A DNA stretch of 64,000 bases from Bordetella genomosp. 11. GTDB lineage: Bacteria > Pseudomonadota > Gammaproteobacteria > Burkholderiales > Burkholderiaceae_B. The notes under the pieces were generated by a model. The model was not told the DNA's origin, ran no database searches, and saw nothing but the letters and a program-made list of their open reading frames with translations. The position numbers and the translations under genes are program-made. How positions within the stretch are numbered: position 1 is the stretch's first letter; each line of letters starts with the position of its first letter. Positions 36,049-44,255 of this stretch are shown here, piece after piece. The DNA is taken from the NCBI RefSeq assembly GCF_002261215.1, contig NZ_NEVS01000004.1:930001-994000 (forward strand). Direction: 5' to 3'.

Positions 36049-37035
36049 TCACGGGGTCGGCCATGCCGCGTGATGGGGAGAGAGGCCGGTGCCCATCCCG
36101 AACGCATTCGCCAGGCGCACCGCGATATCGCGGCGCAGCCGCATCGCGTCGGGAACGATGTTGCCCAGCCGCGCGAAGTCATGCACCATCCCGGGATAGA
36201 CCGCCCATGCGCAGGACACGCCGGCATCGCGCAGGCGCTGGCCATAGGCCAGGCCTTCATCGGTCAGCATGTCGCATTCGGCCAGCAGGATATGGGCGGG
36301 CGCCAGCCCCGCCAGGTCGCCACATTCCAAAGGGGCGAAACGCCAGTCGCGCGCATTGCCCTCGTCGCCCAGGTAGTGCCGGACCATCCACCGCAGCGTG
36401 GCGGCCTCCAGCAGATGTCCCGTGGCGTAGCGCCGCCGCGATTCGAAGTCGTCCGTGGCACTGGCGCAGGGATACAAGAGCACCTGCGCCATGGGTTGCG
36501 GCATGCCGGCGTCGCGCGCGGCGATGGTCAGGCCCGTGGCCAGCGTCGCCCCCGCGCTATCGCCGCAGACCGCCACGCGCGCCGCATCGCAGCCCCACGA
36601 TGCGGCGTGCCGCAGCGCCCATCGATAGGCATCCCAGGCGTCCTCGACCGCCGCGGGAAAGCGGTGTTCCGGCGCCAGGCGGTAATCCACCGCCAGGACC
36701 GCGCAGGGCACGAGCTCCGCCAGGTCGCGGCACAGGGAATCGTGCGAATCCAGGCTGCCCACGCAATAGCCGCCGCCGTGAAAGAACACCACCAGGGGCA
36801 GCGGCGCCGCGGCATCGGCCGGCCGGTACAGGCGCAGCGCCAGGCGCCCGCCATCGCGCCGCGGCATCTCCAGCGGACGCGCCTGGACGCGCCGCGATCC
36901 CGGCGCGTCCAGCACCGGCGTCGCCGCATCGTAGTCGGCGCGTGCCTGCGCCGGCGTGGACTGGTGCATGGGGCGGGCGTTGCCCGCCGCCACCATGTCC
37001 AGGAATGCCGCCAGATCGGGCTGCAGCATGCTCAC
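36049..37035 (-). CDS. HSL-family alpha/beta hydrolase (esterase) of the siderophore operon
   Basis: A 328-residue serine hydrolase of the hormone-sensitive-lipase family. The oxyanion motif HGGG is at residues 86-89, the nucleophile elbow GDSAG at 158-162 (Ser160), the acid in ECDM (Asp255) and the His in MVHDF (His285), so the triad is complete. No signal peptide is seen, so it is probably cytoplasmic. It is the last gene of the minus-strand siderophore operon, beginning directly at the stop of the receptor gene. A role in cleaving or trimming the ferri-siderophore after uptake, or in tailoring, is an inference from position. Family members are generally small-ester acetyl esterases. The start is either GTG 37035 or ATG 37029 two codons in; neither has a strong Shine-Dalgarno, which suggests translational coupling to the receptor. 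Confidence 0.88.
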   Translation of the reverse strand: MSMLQPDLAAFLDMVAAGNARPMHQSTPAQARADYDAATPVLDAPGSRRVQARPLEMPRRDGGRLALRLYRPADAAAPLPLVVFFHGGGYCVGSLDSHDSLCRDLAELVPCAVLAVDYRLAPEHRFPAAVEDAWDAYRWALRHAASWGCDAARVAVCGDSAGATLATGLTIAARDAGMPQPMAQVLLYPCASATDDFESRRRYATGHLLEAATLRWMVRHYLGDEGNARDWRFAPLECGDLAGLAPAHILLAECDMLTDEGLAYGQRLRDAGVSCAWAVYPGMVHDFARLGNIVPDAMRLRRDIAVRLANAFGMGTGLSPHHAAWPTP

Positions 37036-37036
37036 G

Positions 37037-39271
37037 CTACCAGCTGTACGACAAGGTGCCGACGACCGTGCGTTCCTGCCCGTAGCGGCAGTTCAGTGTG
37101 TTGTTGCGGCATACCACGGTCTCCTTGTTGAACAGGTTGATCACGTTCAATCCCAGCCGCCAACCGCGGATCTCGTAGTGCAGTCCGGCATCGAACAGGA
37201 CGGCGGAATCGTTGGTGATGGTATTCGCGACGTTGGCGTAGGTCGTCCCGATATAGCGCACGCCCGCGCCCATGCCCAGACCCCGCAGCAGGCCGGACGG
37301 CAGCGTGTAGTTCAGCCAGGCGGATGCCATGTGTTCCGGCGTCACGATGGGGATATTGCCTTCCTCGATCGGGTTGTTGCTGCTCTTGACCCGAATGTCG
37401 TTGAAGGTATAGGACGCCAGCACGTCCAGATTCCGCGTCAGGTTGGCCTTGCCTTCGAGTTCGATGCCGCGCGCGCGGATCTTGCCGGTCTGTACGCTGA
37501 AATTGACATCGGTCGGGTCGGTGGTCAGCACGTTCTTCTGCGTCAGGTCATAGACCGACACGGCCACATAGCTTTTGCCGCCCGGCGGCTGGTACTTGAT
37601 CCCGACTTCGTACTGCTCGCCCTTGGTGGGCTTGAACGGCGTGCCGTCCTTGGCGACGCCGGCTTGCGGCAGAAAGGATGTGCTGTAGCTCACGTAGGGC
37701 GTGACGCCATTGTCGAACAGATAGGCCAGGCCCGCGCGCGTGGTGAAGTCGTCGTCGTTCTGCTTGGTGGTGTCGCCGGCCAGCCGGTCGCGGCTGTCGC
37801 TGCGCGCCCAGTCCTGCCGTCCGCCCAGCGTCAGCAGCCATTTGTCGAGTTTGATCTGGTCCTGCAGATAGGCGCCCAGCTGGCGGTTGACCTGCTTCTG
37901 ATCGATGATGGTCCCGGCCGCGGAGGGATAGGGAATGTTCAGGCCGTATTGCGGGTTATCCAGATCCAGGTTGGGGGCGGTGCCCTGGCGGTAATCCTGC
38001 TGGCCGTCGAGGAACTGGTAATCGATACCGGCCAGCAGGGTGTGCGCGGCCAGGCCGGTCTGGAACTTGAATTCTGCCTGGTTGTCGATCACGAAGCTGT
38101 CGGCGCTTTCCTTGGACACCAGCGCATAGCGGCTGATGGTATGGCCGTCGGGCAGCACGCGCAGGGCGTACAGGTCGCGTTGATCCAGCCAGCCTTTCTG
38201 GTAGCGGGCGTTCTGGCGCACCGTGAAGGAAGAATTGAAACGGTGCGAAAACTGATAGCCGATCGAGTACTGCTCGCGATCGTATTTATTGAAATCGTAG
38301 TCGCCCACCAGCGTATGCGTGGGATAGACCGGGCGCGACTCGCCGCCGGTGCGATCGTGCTGGTAGTTCAGCAGCAGCGTGAAAGAGGTATCGGCATCCG
38401 GCTGCCAGGTGAAGGCCGGCGCGATGTAGGCCAGGTCGTCGGGGTAGCGGTGACCGGAACCATACTTGTCCTGGGTACCGGCATCGCGCCAGATGCCGGT
38501 CAGGCGGTACAGGTACTTGCCGTCCTTGTCGACCGGGCCGCCCAGGTCGAACTGCGCCTGCCGCCGGTCCCAGCTGCCGAACTGGACGCCGATGTCGCCG
38601 AAGGGTTCGGCGGTGGGCCGCTTGGTGACACGGTTGACGATACCGCCGGGCGCGACCTGGCCGTACAGCACGGACGACGGTCCGCGGATCACGTCGATGC
38701 GTTCCAGCGCGTAGGGATCCATGCGCATGCGGATCTGGTCGTAAGGCATCTGGCTCAGGCCGTCGCGATAGTCGCCGGAGAGCTTGGCATCGAAGCCGCG
38801 CAGCACGATCCAGTCATTGCGCACATCGTTGCCGCCGAAATTGTTGACCTGGACGCCGGGCACGTACTGCACCGCCTGCGGGACGCTCAGGTCATTGCGG
38901 TCGCGCATCTCCTGCTGGGTGACCACGGATATGGACTGCGGGATTTCACGCAGCGGCGTGTCGGTCTTGGCGCCCGTCAGCGCGTCGGTGGCGACGTAGC
39001 CGCTGGTCGGACCGGTCACGGGATTCTGCTGGGTGCCCGTCACGTTGACCGTGGGCAGCGTCGTCGTGGCGGCCGTATCGGACGGCGCGGATTGTCCGGG
39101 CTGCGCCTGTTGCGCGGGCTGCGCTTGTGGCGTTTGTTGCGTGGACTGGGCCTGCTGCGCCTGGGCACCGGCCGCGAGCGCCAGGCCGAACATCAGGAAG
39201 GTACCGAGCAAGGGCCGGGGCAAAGGGTGAGGCAGAACTCCGGTAGGCAGCGTGTTGTTTTGGTTTTTCAT
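37037..39271 (-). CDS. TonB-dependent siderophore receptor
   Basis: A 744-residue outer-membrane receptor of the FhuA/FoxA/FcuA group for ferric siderophore uptake. A Sec signal peptide (hydrophobic run LLGTFLMFGLALAAG, cleavage after AQA) is followed by a Gln/Ala/Pro-rich linker (about residues 29-55) and a TonB-box-like LPTVNVTG. The plug domain (IPQSISVVTQQEM, LRGFDA, IDVIRGPSSVLYG, PGGIVNRVTKRP) comes next, then the beta-barrel. The last residue is Trp rather than the more common Phe. There is no N-terminal STN signalling domain, so it should not itself act as a sigma-factor transducer. I chose ATG 39271; a TTG at 39304 would add 11 residues before the signal peptide and is unlikely. It lies third-to-last in the operon, after the Dab aminotransferase, and presumably imports the product of the adjacent synthetase. 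Confidence 0.95.
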   Translation of the reverse strand: MKNQNNTLPTGVLPHPLPRPLLGTFLMFGLALAAGAQAQQAQSTQQTPQAQPAQQAQPGQSAPSDTAATTTLPTVNVTGTQQNPVTGPTSGYVATDALTGAKTDTPLREIPQSISVVTQQEMRDRNDLSVPQAVQYVPGVQVNNFGGNDVRNDWIVLRGFDAKLSGDYRDGLSQMPYDQIRMRMDPYALERIDVIRGPSSVLYGQVAPGGIVNRVTKRPTAEPFGDIGVQFGSWDRRQAQFDLGGPVDKDGKYLYRLTGIWRDAGTQDKYGSGHRYPDDLAYIAPAFTWQPDADTSFTLLLNYQHDRTGGESRPVYPTHTLVGDYDFNKYDREQYSIGYQFSHRFNSSFTVRQNARYQKGWLDQRDLYALRVLPDGHTISRYALVSKESADSFVIDNQAEFKFQTGLAAHTLLAGIDYQFLDGQQDYRQGTAPNLDLDNPQYGLNIPYPSAAGTIIDQKQVNRQLGAYLQDQIKLDKWLLTLGGRQDWARSDSRDRLAGDTTKQNDDDFTTRAGLAYLFDNGVTPYVSYSTSFLPQAGVAKDGTPFKPTKGEQYEVGIKYQPPGGKSYVAVSVYDLTQKNVLTTDPTDVNFSVQTGKIRARGIELEGKANLTRNLDVLASYTFNDIRVKSSNNPIEEGNIPIVTPEHMASAWLNYTLPSGLLRGLGMGAGVRYIGTTYANVANTITNDSAVLFDAGLHYEIRGWRLGLNVINLFNKETVVCRNNTLNCRYGQERTVVGTLSYSW

Positions 39272-39326
39272 AATGGTCGTAGCGTGAAGAATCCCCTTGG
39301 GCAATGCGAGGCCGGACAGGCCGGCA

Positions 39327-40868
39327 TCAGACCGCGGGTGCGAGTGCCGGAGGACCGGCGGCGATATGCGCCGGGCCCGGTGACCCCTTCGCGTCCGCTT
39401 GGGCCGAAAGCGCCGCGCGTACGGAGAGGGAGAAAATGTCGAAGACCCGATCGATCTGGGCTTCGGTAATGATCAACGGCGGCAGGAAGCGCACCACGCT
39501 GCCGTGGCGACCTCCTAGTTCGACGATCAGTCCGCGCCGCAGGCATTCGGCCTGTACGGCGCCGGCCAGCGCGGGGTTGGCCGGCAGCGCCGTCCCCGCC
39601 GTTCCCGCCGATTCGGCGCCGGCCATATCGATGCCCGGTAGTGGGGCCCGCCCGCCGTCGGCGCCGGGCTGCACCAGCTCGACGCCCAGCATCAGCCCCC
39701 GTCCGCGGACGTCGCCCAGTTCCGGTACGTCCCGCTGCAGCTGCCGCAATAGCCCCAGCAGGCGCAGGCCCATCGCCGCCGCGTGATCGGCCAGCCCCGC
39801 TTCGCGCAGCAGCCGCATGGTGGCCGAGCCCGCCGCCATGGCCAGCTGGTTGCCGCGGAAGGTGCCCGCATGGGTACCGCCGCTCCAGAGGTCCAGCTCC
39901 TTGCGATAGACGACCACGGCCAGGGGCAGTCCGCCGCCCACCGCCTTGGACAGCACGACCGCATCGGGCACGATGTCCGCATGTTCGAAAGCGAAGGGCT
40001 TGCCGGTGCGGCCGAATCCGCTCTGTATTTCGTCGGCGATCAGCGGGACCTCGGCCGCCGCCGTCAGGGCGCGTACGCCGCGCAGCCATGAGGCCGGCGC
40101 GGGGATCACGCCGCCTTCGCCTTGCACGGCCTCCAGGATCATGCCGGCGGGCCGCGGCACGCCGCTTTCCGGATCGCGCAGTACCGACCCGATGTAATGC
40201 AGGCCCGCGCGCACCCCGGCGTCGCCGTGCAGTCCGAAGGGGCAGCGATAGTCGTAGGGATAGGGCAGGAACTGCACCCCGGCCAGCGGCGTGTTCAGCG
40301 AGCGCTTGGGCTGCAGGTTGCCCATCAACTGCAGCGCGCCCTGCGTCATGCCGTGATACGCGCCCTGGAAGGCCAGGATATCGGCGCGCCCGGTCGCGCT
40401 CTTTACCAGCTTCAGCGCGGCTTCGACCCCATCGGTGCCGGCGGGACCGCAGAACTGCACGCGGGCGTCGCGGGCGAACGCCGCCGGCAGCGTATCGAAC
40501 AGATCGCGCATGAAGCGGTCCTTCACGGGCGTGGTCAGGTCCAGCGTCAGCATGGGCGCGTCGTCGCGCAGCGCGCCGTGGATGGCTTCGAGCACGGCGG
40601 GGTGGTTGTGGCCCAGGGCCAGCGCGCCGGCGCCGGCCAGGCAATCGATGAATACGCGGCCTTCCACGTCTTCCACGTAGACGCCCTTGGCGCGCCGCAG
40701 GGCCAGCGGCAGGCGCCGCGGATAGCTGCGGGCGTTGGACTCGCGGCCGGCCTGGTAGCGCAGCAGCGCGTTGTCCGTCAGTTGATAGGGCTGCGACAGG
40801 GCGTCATGACGCCGGGCCAGTTCGGTTTCCGTTGCTTCCGTCTGTTCCAGCGGGGGCAGGCAAGCCAT
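39327..40868 (-). CDS. Diaminobutyrate--2-oxoglutarate aminotransferase
   Basis: A 513-residue class III PLP aminotransferase of the PvdH/EctB/RhbA type. It makes L-2,4-diaminobutyrate from aspartate semialdehyde and glutamate. The cofactor-binding segments are visible: GPAGTDGVEAALKL, AYHGMT, the Asp of ADEIQSGFGRTG, and the Schiff-base Lys in VLSKAVGGGLP. A low-complexity Gly/Ala/Pro stretch near residues 415-445 is longer than I expect for the family. The product is the predicted substrate of the second A domain of the synthetase at 1857-9809. ATG 40868 is preferred because GAGG lies 8 nt upstream; a TTG at 40886 would add six residues. It follows the monooxygenase by about 20 nt in the same operon. 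Confidence 0.93.
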   Translation of the reverse strand: MACLPPLEQTEATETELARRHDALSQPYQLTDNALLRYQAGRESNARSYPRRLPLALRRAKGVYVEDVEGRVFIDCLAGAGALALGHNHPAVLEAIHGALRDDAPMLTLDLTTPVKDRFMRDLFDTLPAAFARDARVQFCGPAGTDGVEAALKLVKSATGRADILAFQGAYHGMTQGALQLMGNLQPKRSLNTPLAGVQFLPYPYDYRCPFGLHGDAGVRAGLHYIGSVLRDPESGVPRPAGMILEAVQGEGGVIPAPASWLRGVRALTAAAEVPLIADEIQSGFGRTGKPFAFEHADIVPDAVVLSKAVGGGLPLAVVVYRKELDLWSGGTHAGTFRGNQLAMAAGSATMRLLREAGLADHAAAMGLRLLGLLRQLQRDVPELGDVRGRGLMLGVELVQPGADGGRAPLPGIDMAGAESAGTAGTALPANPALAGAVQAECLRRGLIVELGGRHGSVVRFLPPLIITEAQIDRVFDIFSLSVRAALSAQADAKGSPGPAHIAAGPPALAPAV

Positions 40869-40888
40869 GGTCTGTGCCTCGCACAAGG

Positions 40889-42190
40889 TCAGGAGATCGA
40901 GACGGCGCGTGCCGTCCGGGGAAGCGGCGGGGCGGCCGGCGCTTCCGGGCGCCTGAGCGCCGCGCCGATCTCCCAGGAGCGAACCGCCAGGATGGATAGC
41001 AGGCTGTCGCTGATGCCGTGCGTGTCTTCGCTGCCGCCCTGCACATAGATGGCGGGACGCAACCGTTCGTCGGCGCGCAGGCGGTAATGGCGATCCGGCG
41101 CATAGCCGTCCAGGTACGCATCCAGCGGCGCCAGCAGCGCCTGGTGCTGGTCGCGCTCGTAGCCGGTGGCCAGCACGACCGCGTCGTAATGCAGCGTGTC
41201 CTGCGTGCCGTCGTGCAGATTGCGCACCGACAGCGCGATGCCAGCCTCGTCGGCGTCCACGGCCGTCGCTTCAAGGCGCCGCAACACGCGATGGCGCGTC
41301 TTGCCGCCGACTTTCTGTTGATACAGCAGGTCGTAGATCCGCTCGATCAACGCCAGGTCGGGTGCCGAATAATTGGTATGCCGCGTCTGCGCGAGCAGGG
41401 CCGCGCGATCGGCATCCGGGCGCGTATAGAGATAATCCGTGTGGTCCGCGTTGAAGATCTCGTTGACGAAGGGGCTGTCGTCGGAGGGCCGTATCGTATG
41501 GCCGCGTATCAGCATGTCCACCCGCGGCCGCGCGGGATGCTCGTGCAGGTGCATGAAGATTTCCGCCGCGCTCTGGCCGCCGCCGATCACGGCGACCCGC
41601 TCCAGCCGCGGCTGCCTGGCCAGCGAGGACAGATAGCCGCTCGTATGGAAGATGCGGCCGTCCTTCATCCATCCGGCAAAGACTTCCGGAATGCGCGGGC
41701 GGCCGCCCACGCTGACCACCAGGTTGCGGGCCAGCCGTTCCCGCAGGCGTCCGTCGGCGGCGCGGGACCGCACCCGCAGCAGCTCGACCACGCCGCCCGC
41801 CGGCTCGGGCTGCACGTCCAGGACGTGTTCGCCATAGGCGCAGCAATCGTCGAAATGGGCCGCCGCCCAGGTCAGGTAATCGTTGAATTCCTGCCGGCTG
41901 GGGAAGAACGTTTTCAGGTTGATGAAGTCCTGCAGGCGGCCCTTGCTGTGCAGATAGTTCAGGAAGGAATAGCGGCTGGCCGGGTTGCGCAGCGTCACCA
42001 GGTCCTTCAGGAAGGAAATCTGCATATGCGTGCCATCGAGCATCATGTCGGGATGCCAGGCGAAGCGCGGCTGTCTTTCGATGAACAGCGCGCCCGTGGA
42101 CGCGGCCCGGCCATGGACCTCTTCCAGGGCGATGGCCAAGGCAATGTTCGAAGGTCCGAAACCGATACCGATCAGATCGTGTACGTGCAT
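40889..42190 (-). CDS. L-ornithine N5-monooxygenase (siderophore hydroxylase)
   Basis: A 433-residue flavin- and NADPH-dependent N-hydroxylating monooxygenase of the PvdA/SidA/IucD family. It should convert L-ornithine to N5-hydroxyornithine for the hydroxamate arm of the siderophore. The FAD motif GIGFGPSN is at the N-terminus, the HMQISFLKDLVTLRNP substrate/FAD segment is present, the NADPH motif is GGGQSAAE and a C-terminal ATGY is present. Lysine-specific IucD members look similar, so substrate choice rests on context: the last A domain of the synthetase at 18900-35066 has a hydroxyornithine-like code. It starts 10 nt after the acyltransferase stop and precedes the Dab aminotransferase. 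Confidence 0.93.
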   Translation of the reverse strand: MHVHDLIGIGFGPSNIALAIALEEVHGRAASTGALFIERQPRFAWHPDMMLDGTHMQISFLKDLVTLRNPASRYSFLNYLHSKGRLQDFINLKTFFPSRQEFNDYLTWAAAHFDDCCAYGEHVLDVQPEPAGGVVELLRVRSRAADGRLRERLARNLVVSVGGRPRIPEVFAGWMKDGRIFHTSGYLSSLARQPRLERVAVIGGGQSAAEIFMHLHEHPARPRVDMLIRGHTIRPSDDSPFVNEIFNADHTDYLYTRPDADRAALLAQTRHTNYSAPDLALIERIYDLLYQQKVGGKTRHRVLRRLEATAVDADEAGIALSVRNLHDGTQDTLHYDAVVLATGYERDQHQALLAPLDAYLDGYAPDRHYRLRADERLRPAIYVQGGSEDTHGISDSLLSILAVRSWEIGAALRRPEAPAAPPLPRTARAVSIS

Positions 42191-42200
42191 GTCGTCCCGT

Positions 42201-43151
42201 TCAGCATGCCGGCGCGGCGATGTATGCGCCGGCCGGTCCTCTAGGTATCCAGAAGCGCTCCGCGAAGAAGCGCTCGCGCGATAGCGTGCCCAGCATTGCC
42301 CGCTTGTGCGGGAAGTCGAAGGCCTTCTCCAGCGCGTAGCCGCTGCGCGACAGATTGCGCAGCATCCGCGCGTTGTCGATGCGAGGCTCGATGACGATGC
42401 GCTGGGTGCGGGGGTCGTCCAGGAACAGGTAATGCGAAATCGACGGCAGCCAGGCGGGCACGTAGCGCGCGCCGCGGAACGCCGGTTCGCCGATCAGCAC
42501 GTGCCAGCCGCGGTCGTAGTCGCGCGCCTCGCAAAAGGGCGCGATGCGGTCTTCCTTGGCCCAGTAGGTTTCGAAATAGCCGAAGGGCACGTTGTCCAGG
42601 CAGGCGATCAAGGCCAGCATGTGCGGGTCCTCGGCACCTCGCCGCAGATAGTCGCGGTGTTTTTCCAGGGGGCCTTCTTCCTGCCAGAAGGCGGCCACGT
42701 GCGGATCGTTCATCCAGCGGTTCAGCCGCTCGCTATCCAGCTCCGCGCTGGCGACGCGCAGCGACAGCGTGGCCCCCAGCCAGGAAATGGGACGCCGGTA
42801 GACAACGCCCGCGGGCTTGGGCGGGCGCAGCGGGTGGCGGTAGCCGCCCGTCATCGTGTAACGCAGGGGGAAGGGTTCCGCGCGCCGCTCGGGCAGCCAG
42901 AGCGGTGCGTACTGGTAAAAGGCATCGGCCGCCAGCCGCGTCTGGCCGTCCGGCGGCGCATCCAGCAGTCCCTGGATGCGCAGGCGTTCCAGATACGGCG
43001 GCGGTGCGTCCAGCACCATGGCGTCGGCCAGCGGATAACGCGTGAAGGCGGCTTCGGCGGCCGCCAGCAGGTCGTCGAATGACGGGATAGCGCCGCCCGG
43101 CCCCGGCCATGCCAGCCGTGGCGATTGCGTCTGATCCCCTGCTTGGTCCAT
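42201..43151 (-). CDS. IucB/RhbD-type siderophore acyltransferase (GNAT)
   Basis: A 316-residue acetyl-CoA-type acyltransferase of the family that acylates N-hydroxylated lysine or ornithine. Recognisable segments are NRWMNDPHVAAFWQEEGP, FGYFETYWAKEDRI, a WHVLIGEPAFRG turn, the LDDPRTQR-IVIEPRIDN core and FPHKRAMLG near the C-terminus. All are typical of IucB/PvdYII-like proteins. It would convert hydroxyornithine to N5-acyl-N5-hydroxyornithine, or act on another amine of the peptide; the acyl donor cannot be read from sequence. It is the first gene of the minus-strand operon, 65 nt downstream of a perfect TAAA-N17-CGTC promoter element. GGGGGA before ATG 43151 serves as the ribosome site. 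Confidence 0.9.
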   Translation of the reverse strand: MDQAGDQTQSPRLAWPGPGGAIPSFDDLLAAAEAAFTRYPLADAMVLDAPPPYLERLRIQGLLDAPPDGQTRLAADAFYQYAPLWLPERRAEPFPLRYTMTGGYRHPLRPPKPAGVVYRRPISWLGATLSLRVASAELDSERLNRWMNDPHVAAFWQEEGPLEKHRDYLRRGAEDPHMLALIACLDNVPFGYFETYWAKEDRIAPFCEARDYDRGWHVLIGEPAFRGARYVPAWLPSISHYLFLDDPRTQRIVIEPRIDNARMLRNLSRSGYALEKAFDFPHKRAMLGTLSRERFFAERFWIPRGPAGAYIAAPAC

Positions 43152-43216
43152 CGATCCATTTCCCCCAGTAAGGGCCCGGCCGGCGTGCAGCCATGATGCG
43201 GTCCGTATTCTTGAGA

Positions 43217-43241
43217 GACGAATGAGAAAGGTTGCTGTTTA
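43217..43241 (-). promoter_or_regulatory. Iron-starvation ECF sigma promoter (TAAA-N17-CGTC) for the siderophore operon
   Basis: Read on the minus strand, TAAA (43241-43238) is followed by exactly 17 nt and CGTC (43220-43217). This is the published architecture for PvdS/OrbS-class sigma factor promoters. It lies in an AT-richer patch of the 155-nt gap between the fhuF-like gene and the acyltransferase, pointing at the acyltransferase start at 43151. The same element with the same spacing recurs at 44201-44225. Confidence 0.8.
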
Positions 43242-43306
43242 GCCCCGGCGCGGCCATGGTCCGGCGCATCGATCCGGGCGCGGGCCGTCCGGGCCGACCT
43301 GGCCGG

Positions 43307-44128
43307 TCAGTCCGGCAGGACCGCCGCTGGCCGCCGATTGCAGGGCGCGAGCGGGCACGGATCGCAATAGCCGTGACCGGGCAGGCGGTAATAGAGGCAG
43401 CAACGGCGCAACAGCGCCACATGCCGGCCGCCGCGCTCGGCATATCGTTGTTGCCGGTACAGGGGGTTGGGCGCATCGCCTTGCAGCGTGGCCGTATCCA
43501 GCAAGCGCTGGCGGTCCAGCGCGATACCGGGTTGGCCGGGCATCGCCTGGTCCAGGCGCGACAGGGTCATGTCCAGCAGGCGCGCGGCGTTGCCCCAGGC
43601 GACGGCGCGGGGCAGGCGCGCATGGATGGCCAGCGCTTCGACCAGTGGACGCAGGTGATCCTCCAGCAGCGGGGCATAACGGTGCAGCGTCGGGGCGCCG
43701 GCCATGGGGGTGCCGTGGTGCGGCAGGACGAAGCGCCATGCGGAACCATCGCGCGCCCAGCGCGGCACGACCTCGGCCGCGCCGACGGGCAGCACGCGTC
43801 CCAGCACGCTGGCCGCCGCGGCCACCGACGGAATCAGGCGTTCGAAATAGGTCAGGCTCCAGACCGATGCCACCACCATGCGATCGGTACTTCGGAAGTG
43901 GCGGGCCTGCGCATCCAGCAGGCGGTCCAGGGCGCGGGGGTCGGCCAGCACGCGTGCCAGCGTGGGCCGCGCGGCCCGGGCACCGTCCCCGGCCGGGTCC
44001 CGCATGGCCGCCGATGTGTCCGCCCGGGTGTCCGGACCGGTATCCGATTCCAGCACCAGCCGCCGCGCGTGCCGCTCCAGGCCGCCGGCGTACAGGGGAA
44101 CGAGCGGCGCGATCAGGCGGTACGGCAC
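43307..44128 (-). CDS. FhuF-like siderophore-iron reductase
   Basis: A 273-residue protein with the FhuF C-terminal iron-sulfur signature: Cys243-Cys244, then Cys255 and Cys258 (C-C-x10-C-x2-C), within RRCCLYYRLPGHGYCDPC. FhuF-type proteins carry a [2Fe-2S] cluster and reduce Fe(III) from hydroxamate siderophores at the cytoplasmic side of the inner membrane, releasing Fe(II). The N-terminal half is variable, as usual. The start is GTG 44128; no ATG occurs in frame between it and an upstream stop. It diverges from the ABC exporter and has its own near-consensus ECF promoter (TGAA-N17-CGTC at 44170-44194). Together with the receptor it provides the uptake half of the locus; no inner-membrane permease for the ferri-siderophore is seen in the window. 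Confidence 0.88.
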   Translation of the reverse strand: MPYRLIAPLVPLYAGGLERHARRLVLESDTGPDTRADTSAAMRDPAGDGARAARPTLARVLADPRALDRLLDAQARHFRSTDRMVVASVWSLTYFERLIPSVAAAASVLGRVLPVGAAEVVPRWARDGSAWRFVLPHHGTPMAGAPTLHRYAPLLEDHLRPLVEALAIHARLPRAVAWGNAARLLDMTLSRLDQAMPGQPGIALDRQRLLDTATLQGDAPNPLYRQQRYAERGGRHVALLRRCCLYYRLPGHGYCDPCPLAPCNRRPAAVLPD

Positions 44129-44169
44129 GTCGGCGCCGGAGGAAGTTTTGCGGGCGGCATAGTTATGCA

Positions 44170-44194
44170 GACGAACCGGCGCGGCGAAAATTCA
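44170..44194 (-). promoter_or_regulatory. Near-consensus ECF promoter (TGAA-N17-CGTC) for the fhuF-like gene
   Basis: On the minus strand, TGAA (44194-44191) is followed by 17 nt and CGTC (44173-44170), one base off the perfect elements at 43217-43241 and 44201-44225. It lies 42 nt upstream of the fhuF-like GTG start and back to back with the exporter promoter, so the two genes would be co-induced divergently. Confidence 0.6.
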
Positions 44195-44200
44195 GTCGGG

Positions 44201-44225
44201 TAAACATCGCCCCCTCTGGTTCGTC
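44201..44225 (+). promoter_or_regulatory. Iron-starvation ECF sigma promoter (TAAA-N17-CGTC) for the ABC exporter
   Basis: TAAA (44201-44204), 17 nt, CGTC (44222-44225), directed at the exporter start GTG 44256. The predicted transcription start just after CGTC would leave a leader of roughly 20-25 nt. Same motif and same spacing as 43217-43241. Confidence 0.8.
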
Positions 44226-44255
44226 ACCTTATGGCATGGACTTCATTCACAGCCG

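Noticed and set aside
36956..39469. An 837-codon + strand frame across the receptor gene
   Set aside because: Antisense shadow of a clear TonB-dependent receptor; its residues show no motif.
43201..43245. A Fur box in the gap before the acyltransferase
   Set aside because: The AATGAGAAA word is suggestive, but the 19-bp symmetric pattern is not met. The TAAA-N17-CGTC element explains the AT-rich patch better.
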